Part shown: piece by piece, positions 7,146-11,628 of the stretch
Position numbering within the stretch: the first letter of the stretch is position 1
Layout: each line of letters begins with the position of its first letter
Source: Acholeplasmatales bacterium
GTDB taxonomy: Bacteria; Bacillota_I; Bacilli_A; Acholeplasmatales; Anaeroplasmataceae
NCBI GenBank assembly: GCA_024690445.1
Contig: JAILPD010000044.1
Span: forward strand, 1 to 11,628
Direction: 5' to 3'
Length of the DNA: 11,628 nt
Translations under genes and position numbers: made by a program
The notes under the pieces: generated by a model
Database searches by the model: none
Told to the model about the DNA's origin: nothing
What the model saw: the letters and a program-made list of their open reading frames with translations, nothing else

Positions 7146-7165
7146 ATGTGTTTTAAAAAACACAT
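7146..7165. repeat. Perfect inverted repeat in the tRNA-Gln leader
   Basis: ATGTGTTTT and AAAACACAT are perfect 9-bp arms separated by 2 nt, 4 nt upstream of the mature tRNA 5' end and spanning the expected transcription start. It could be a 5' processing hairpin or an operator. No protein is implied by the sequence alone. Confidence 0.7.
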
Positions 7166-7170
7166 TAATG

Positions 7171-7198
7171 ATTATAATGATTTTTATTCTTTTGTCAA
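7171..7198 (-). promoter_or_regulatory. Consensus promoter of tRNA-Gln (and probably the YcxB-like/zinc-ribbon unit)
   Basis: Perfect TTGACA (7193-7198) and perfect TATAAT (7171-7176) on the minus strand, spaced 16 nt and immediately following the eno terminator. This is the best sigma-A-type promoter in the window, as expected for a tRNA gene. Confidence 0.9.
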
Positions 7199-7202
7199 TG
7201 AT

Positions 7203-7239
7203 GATAAAGAAACAGACAAGGAACTAAAATCCTTGTCTG
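7203..7239 (-). terminator. Terminator of the enolase gene
   Basis: Perfect 10-bp arms CAGACAAGGA and TCCTTGTCTG with a 7-nt loop, starting about 23 nt after the eno stop. On the minus strand the T-tract is interrupted (TTTCTTT), but the long stem should terminate well. Confidence 0.83.
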
Positions 7240-7262
7240 AATACTTTAAAATCTAGTCTATA

Positions 7263-8591
<1,329 letters not shown>

Positions 8592-8616
8592 TTAATCAAT
8601 TTTTTAAACCATTAAA

Positions 8617-8645
8617 ATTATACAATAAACTTCTACTCATTTCAC
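8617..8645 (-). promoter_or_regulatory. Predicted promoter of eno
   Basis: On the minus strand a perfect TATAAT (8617-8622) has a weak -35, GTGAAA (8640-8645), 17 nt upstream. The start site would fall about 37 nt before the eno ATG. A weak -35 would suit a promoter that needs an activator. Confidence 0.6.
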
Positions 8646-8670
8646 TAATAAATTGATTTCAATCATTTTG

Positions 8671-8684
8671 TGAAAACGTTTACT
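8671..8684. promoter_or_regulatory. CcpA cre-like site upstream of eno
   Basis: TGAAAACGTTTACT matches the catabolite-responsive element consensus TGWAANCGNTNWCA at all but the last base. It is centred about 67 bp upstream of the predicted eno start site and overlaps the stop codon of the preceding gene. Upstream cre sites are known for activation by CcpA. A repressing roadblock on read-through from the upstream gene is also possible. Confidence 0.55.
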
Positions 8685-9207
8685 ACTCTTCTGTTTCAGA
8701 TTCGTTTTTTTTCTTAGATAAAAGATATGCGATAAAAAATGAACCAATATAAAGAATTAATTCGATGAAACTGAAAATATAATTTCCTATTTCTCCTATT
8801 TTAATTGCCATATATACAGCTCTAATAGGATGCAAGAAAATCATAAACCATGCATCTCCATGAGATAAGAATTCTCCAAAATTTGAAAAACCATGTATTA
8901 GTAATAATCTTAAGAAATTTAATAATATCATTCCAATAAAAACATATAATAATGTAATGAATGAATATTTGATATGGTATTTTTTGAATGAATTATTGAT
9001 AAATAAACCTATAAAGGCACCAACTATAATAATTCCAACAAAGAATGAAGCATTAATTTTAACTAATAAAAAATCGACAAAGGCGGCAACTATAGCTGTA
9101 GCTATACATGCAATAGCACCTTTAGTCCATACTCTTCTTAAGTCTTCTCTATCTAATTCTTCATTCCATCGCTCTATAAATGATTTTTTATTATCGTTTT
9201 CGTTCAT
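8683..9207 (-). CDS. Small polytopic membrane protein of unknown function
   Basis: A 174-residue protein I cannot assign to a family. It has a charged N-terminus (residues 1-27, rich in Asp, Glu, Lys and Arg), predicted membrane helices at about 28-49, 54-71, 83-104 and 141-164, a further hydrophobic or amphipathic stretch at about 119-136, and a charged tail. The start is the ATG at 9207, preceded by GGTGA. The upstream ATG at 9219 has no ribosome binding site. It lies alone between the ribU terminator and eno, and no clear terminator follows it, so some transcript may run into eno. A genuine gene is supported by the ribosome binding site, its length and coherent hydrophobic segments. Confidence 0.78.
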   Translation of the reverse strand: MNENDNKKSFIERWNEELDREDLRRVWTKGAIACIATAIVAAFVDFLLVKINASFFVGIIIVGAFIGLFINNSFKKYHIKYSFITLLYVFIGMILLNFLRLLLIHGFSNFGEFLSHGDAWFMIFLHPIRAVYMAIKIGEIGNYIFSFIELILYIGSFFIAYLLSKKKNESETEE

Positions 9208-9223
9208 TCTAATCACCATATAA

Positions 9224-9252
9224 ATTTTAATTTATACATCATTATTTTTCAA
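9224..9252 (-). promoter_or_regulatory. Possible promoter of the small membrane-protein gene
   Basis: TTGAAA (9247-9252) and TAAAAT (9224-9229) on the minus strand, 17 nt apart. The start site would lie just before the ribosome binding site, giving a very short leader. Background AT-richness makes this tentative. Confidence 0.38.
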
Positions 9253-9272
9253 GTATGATAATTCAATTATTA

Positions 9273-9302
9273 AAAATAAAAAAAGGGATGAATAATCATC
9301 CC
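9273..9302 (-). terminator. Terminator of ribU
   Basis: Perfect 7-bp arms GGGATGA and TCATCCC with a 4-nt loop, followed on the minus strand by TTTTTTTATTTTTA. It starts 6 nt after the ribU stop codon. Confidence 0.9.
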
Positions 9303-9308
9303 AAAATC

Positions 9309-10262
9309 TTATTCTGCTTGTGTGCTTAATTCTTCCTTAGCCTCAATTGTTTCTTCTTTTTCATCAAAATCTACTTTTTTGAATTCACCAGCAAATGAAA
9401 CAATTAGCATATGTAATCTCTTATATAAAATTAAAGTGATAACAAATACTAAAGAATATCTAAATAAATTAAATGGTACAACACCAACAAATAAATAATA
9501 TGCCATGAAGTTAGCATCAGTAACTACGCCATTACCACCACTAATAATAGTATCCATAGTACCAGTTAAAGCAACCTGTGGGAAACCTGCAATGCCCTTA
9601 TATGCTGGAATTAATACTAACCAGTTAGCAACAGTTGCCATAACTGTAGCGGCTGCCATACCAATACCCATTGCACATAAAGCTCCCTTAATGCTCTTAT
9701 GCTTTTTATAAATTAAACCAGCTACTAAGCATAATGTAACACCAATTAATACATCGGCAAATTCACCTACACCAACAGTTGATGTACCAGGTAGCTTACA
9801 AAAGAATCTTACAACTATTACTAATATTCCTGAAATAGGACCATACATAAATGATACTAAAAGGGCAGGAACATCAGAAAATTGTACATCTAGCCAGCTT
9901 GGGAAGAATGGTAAATTAAATTTACCAAAATAATAAAGAATAACTGCTAACGCTCCAAATACAGCAATTACAGCCATCTGCTTAACATTCATCCTACGTA
10001 AATTATATTTTTCTTGTAAATAAGTATATAAATTACCAAATGATGCTAAAAAGATAATAGCACCACCAATTTCTAATAAATAAATATAGAATGCAGGTGA
10101 ATACTTCTTTACCTCTTCTGTCTTTACAAAAGTGCTAGCGCCTATTCTATCTAGTGTAAAGCCAAGTGCAATTAGTCCTAATCCTAAGACTGCTAGAATA
10201 ATAAAAATTATTAAATACTTTTTGATGTTTTTAGTCGAATCAGACTTTAATTCCCTTTCCAT
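9309..10262 (-). CDS. ribU: Riboflavin ECF transporter S component (RibU) with N-terminal extension
   Basis: Membrane substrate-binding subunit that captures riboflavin and works with the shared ECF module EcfA-EcfA'-EcfT, which is encoded elsewhere. The RibU-like core is about residues 92-295: a first helix (MAVIAVFGALAVILYYFG), the segment PSWLDVQFSDVPALLVSFMYGP, then VRFFCKLPGTSTVGVGEFAD, and further helices. The FMN riboswitch directly upstream strongly supports the assignment. The protein is 317 residues, whereas RibU proteins are usually near 190-210. The extra part is about 90 N-terminal residues with two added helices (about 15-36 and 58-82), plus an acidic tail (about 297-317). The start is the ATG at 10262, 7 nt after AGGAGG; the frame is open for 36 nt further but without a ribosome binding site. 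Monocistronic, with its own terminator. Confidence 0.88.
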   Translation of the reverse strand: MERELKSDSTKNIKKYLIIFIILAVLGLGLIALGFTLDRIGASTFVKTEEVKKYSPAFYIYLLEIGGAIIFLASFGNLYTYLQEKYNLRRMNVKQMAVIAVFGALAVILYYFGKFNLPFFPSWLDVQFSDVPALLVSFMYGPISGILVIVVRFFCKLPGTSTVGVGEFADVLIGVTLCLVAGLIYKKHKSIKGALCAMGIGMAAATVMATVANWLVLIPAYKGIAGFPQVALTGTMDTIISGGNGVVTDANFMAYYLFVGVVPFNLFRYSLVFVITLILYKRLHMLIVSFAGEFKKVDFDEKEETIEAKEELSTQAE

Positions 10263-10307
10263 TTTAAAACCTCCTGTAAATGTTAATTTAAAAATCATTT
10301 ACTTCAT

Positions 10308-10334
10308 AAAAAAAGTGCCCAATTTATGGGGCAC
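10308..10334 (-). terminator. Riboswitch terminator upstream of ribU
   Basis: On the minus strand GTGCCC and GGGCAC (8-nt loop) are followed by TTTTTTT, between the FMN aptamer and the ribU ribosome binding site. When FMN is bound this hairpin should form and stop transcription. The competing antiterminator pairing was not resolved by eye. Confidence 0.87.
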
Positions 10335-10362
10335 CATTTATTCTAAAAAAAGCTTTAAAATA

Positions 10363-10465
10363 ACTTCTCTCATCCAGACTCTACTGTCGGTACAGGAATT
10401 TCACCTGTTCATGCTATTGCTCGCGGACTTTACCGCCGGTATGGAATTACACCAAACCCCGAAGT
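10363..10465 (-). promoter_or_regulatory. FMN riboswitch (RFN element)
   Basis: The minus strand shows the conserved RFN blocks in order: ACTTCGGGG, GGTGTAATTCC, ACCGGCGGTAAAGTCCGCGA, CAGGTGAAATTCCTGTACCGACAGT, then GTCTGGATGAGAGAAGT. The outer ACTTC/GAAGT arms form the closing P1 stem. It senses flavin mononucleotide and, with the terminator at 10308-10334, should switch ribU off when flavin is plentiful. The motif is among the most conserved of all riboswitches, so recognition is secure. Confidence 0.96.
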
Positions 10466-10488
10466 ATATGAAATTAAATTACAATGTA

Positions 10489-10517
10489 ATTATATGCCTA
10501 TTTACTCAATACGTCCA
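10489..10517 (-). promoter_or_regulatory. Predicted promoter of the FMN riboswitch-ribU transcript
   Basis: On the minus strand TGGACG (10512-10517) and a perfect TATAAT (10489-10494) are 17 nt apart. The -35 lies inside the last codons of the upstream gene. Initiation near 10482 would leave about 17 nt before the aptamer. Confidence 0.62.
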
Positions 10518-11431
10518 CACTTTTTTAATAAAAAGTAATTATAAACAGTTTGAGCACCAATCCACTTTAAAGAAGCTGAATCTGCCTCAGGATATTTATC
10601 CCATCCCCAGCCTTTTGGATTATCCCATAAACCAAATGATTTAATAGATGAAATTAGATAATCTAATTCTTCGTCCTTAAGCGTATTTAAATCAGGATCA
10701 TCTAAATATAATGCAGCCTCAAGTGGGTGTAATGAATTACTATCCTCAAAATTTAAAGATACATTATCCTTAGCGTTAGCTATTAATTTATCTTCAATCT
10801 TCTTCCATTCATCCTTTAATACATTTGCCTTTTTTAATGAATTTAAAAGACTAGCATAAGAAATTGCTTCATATTTATTTAATGAATTAGCGTTATATAA
10901 ATATTTGATACAATCATCTAAATATCTTAAGGCCTTTTTATAATAAGCCTTAGTTGGCTTACATAATGTTAAAGTATAGCCAATAATAGCGGCAGTTGGA
11001 TGATATCCAAATATTTCCTTATTTAAATCTGTATAAGAAAAAATTTCAGCATGTGCAAAATCATCATTTGATTTTACATTTGGATTCCATTTTCCATCCT
11101 TAAATTCAGCTCTATTATATAAATAATTGAAGCATCTGTTAACGATATGATCATATAATTCTAAATCACAGCTAGAATCAAAATCTAGCATATCAAGTAA
11201 TCTTAAAGCCTCATATACCTGATAAGAACTAGCATTTGTATTATAATTATCGATATAAAGTCCATGACCAAAACCACCATCTTCTGTTTCATATAATGTT
11301 AAACAGTCAAGTAAATAATCCTTTGGCATTGAACCATCTAAAGCATTAAAAATACAAATATCAATATCTCTTGCTTTATTACACATTTGAACAGCCATAT
11401 CTTGTTGCATATTCTTAGTTAATAATTTCAT
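10502..11431 (-). CDS. Alpha/alpha-toroid (terpene cyclase/prenyltransferase-fold)-like protein, function unknown
   Basis: A 309-residue soluble protein with no signal peptide or membrane helix. Near the N-terminus it has DGGFGHGL (51-58) followed by an Asn-rich stretch and SSYQVYEALRLLD. Near the C-terminus it has NPKGWGWDKYPEAD (271-284) and a Trp-rich helix. Gly/Trp-rich turns between paired helices are typical of the alpha/alpha toroid fold of squalene cyclases and protein prenyltransferases. I recognise the DGGFGHGL...N-x-N-x-SS pattern from uncharacterised bacterial members. No catalytic DxDD motif is visible, so enzymatic cyclase activity is not supported. The start ATG has an AGGG-type ribosome binding site at slightly long spacing. 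It is alone, divergent from the next gene, and carries the ribU -35 in its last codons. I see no terminator of its own before the riboswitch. Confidence 0.8.
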   Translation of the reverse strand: MKLLTKNMQQDMAVQMCNKARDIDICIFNALDGSMPKDYLLDCLTLYETEDGGFGHGLYIDNYNTNASSYQVYEALRLLDMLDFDSSCDLELYDHIVNRCFNYLYNRAEFKDGKWNPNVKSNDDFAHAEIFSYTDLNKEIFGYHPTAAIIGYTLTLCKPTKAYYKKALRYLDDCIKYLYNANSLNKYEAISYASLLNSLKKANVLKDEWKKIEDKLIANAKDNVSLNFEDSNSLHPLEAALYLDDPDLNTLKDEELDYLISSIKSFGLWDNPKGWGWDKYPEADSASLKWIGAQTVYNYFLLKKCGRIE

Positions 11432-11515
11432 AAAAACACATCCCTAAACATTAAATATTCTACTATAATTTACCCTAAAATTAAATAAATACTTAAAAAA
11501 AATAATCATTGATTA

Positions 11516-11521
11516 TATAAT
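11516..11521 (+). promoter_or_regulatory. Possible -10 box of the plus-strand gene at the right edge
   Basis: TATAAT with a poor -35 (TTAAAA at 11493-11498, 17 nt upstream). The start site would fall almost on the ribosome binding site. Tentative in this AT-rich divergent region. Confidence 0.35.
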
Positions 11522-11538
11522 TATTCTAGGTGATAAAA

Positions 11539-11628
11539 TTGAAGGCTCCATATTTACATTATACTTTTTTTAAAAAAGTAACATTGAATATTGAATCAAT
11601 GATTAAAAAAGAAATTGATTATGATGAC
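11539..11628 (+). CDS. 5' fragment of a plus-strand gene, product unknown
   Basis: From a TTG start at 11539 the frame is open for 30 codons to the window edge (reading MKAPYLHYTFFKK and on through MIKKEIDYDD). AGGTGA lies 5 nt before the TTG, which decides this start. The in-frame GTG at 11530 has no ribosome binding site. It is the only plus-strand gene seen and is divergent from the toroid-like gene. Too little is visible to name a product. Confidence 0.45.
   Translation, partial: MKAPYLHYTFFKKVTLNIESMIKKEIDYDD

Noticed and set aside
7033..7227. Plus-strand 64-codon open frame across the tRNA-Gln gene
   Set aside because: It is the antisense of the tRNA, its terminator and its promoter, with no ribosome binding site.
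9258..9270. ATAATT-C-AATTAT palindrome upstream of the small membrane-protein gene
   Set aside because: A perfect but short AT-only dyad; many such are expected here, and no regulator gene is adjacent.
10477..10491. AATTAC-AAT-GTAATT dyad, similar to AAATTAC-TTT-GTAATTT at 5925-5941
   Set aside because: The two copies lie in unrelated contexts and are AT-only apart from one G/C pair. Chance is likely at this base composition.
10132..10644. Plus-strand 170-codon open frame
   Set aside because: It runs antisense through the start of ribU, the FMN riboswitch and the end of the toroid-like gene. These minus-strand features are strongly supported.

Overview
The window is AT-rich DNA from a low-GC Gram-positive bacterium (Bacillota). 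The evidence is strong AGGAGG-type ribosome binding sites, a T-box leader on an aminoacyl-tRNA synthetase gene, an FMN riboswitch on an ECF-type riboflavin transporter gene, and many hairpin-plus-T-tract terminators. The Trp codons I looked at are TGG. The nine visible stop codons are TAA or TAG, never TGA, which is too small a sample to claim a variant code. A gut-type member of the Bacilli/Erysipelotrichales area would fit, but the exact lineage cannot be fixed from this sequence.

Almost everything is on the minus strand, so transcription reads from high to low coordinates. From the right: a short 5' fragment of a plus-strand gene (11539 to the window end); a 309-residue alpha/alpha-toroid-like protein (11431-10502); an FMN riboswitch with terminator, then an unusually long RibU (10262-9309); a small polytopic membrane protein (9207-8683); enolase (8573-7263) with a CcpA-type cre-like site upstream; a strong promoter, tRNA-Gln(CUG) and a terminator that abuts the ribosome binding site of a two-gene unit (YcxB-like membrane protein and a double zinc-ribbon membrane protein, 7014-5944); a self-contained drug-efflux operon of a MarR repressor and two ABC half-transporters (5794-1620); and finally the 5' part of ileS (1230 to the left edge) behind a T-box riboswitch.

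The most coherent system is the marR-ABC-ABC operon. Two near-identical 16-bp dyads flank its promoter, the three genes overlap by exactly 8 nt at both junctions, and the two ABC proteins carry complementary degenerate and canonical ATPase motifs of the TM287/288 or LmrCD heterodimer type. The rest is mostly housekeeping under ligand-responsive control: tRNA-Ile charging controls ileS, FMN controls ribU, and eno may be under carbon catabolite control. I see no CRISPR array, insertion sequence, prophage or clearly new defence system. The less ordinary points are the N-terminal extension of RibU, the linker insertion in the second ABC protein, the terminator touching a ribosome binding site after the tRNA, and several small proteins of unknown function.
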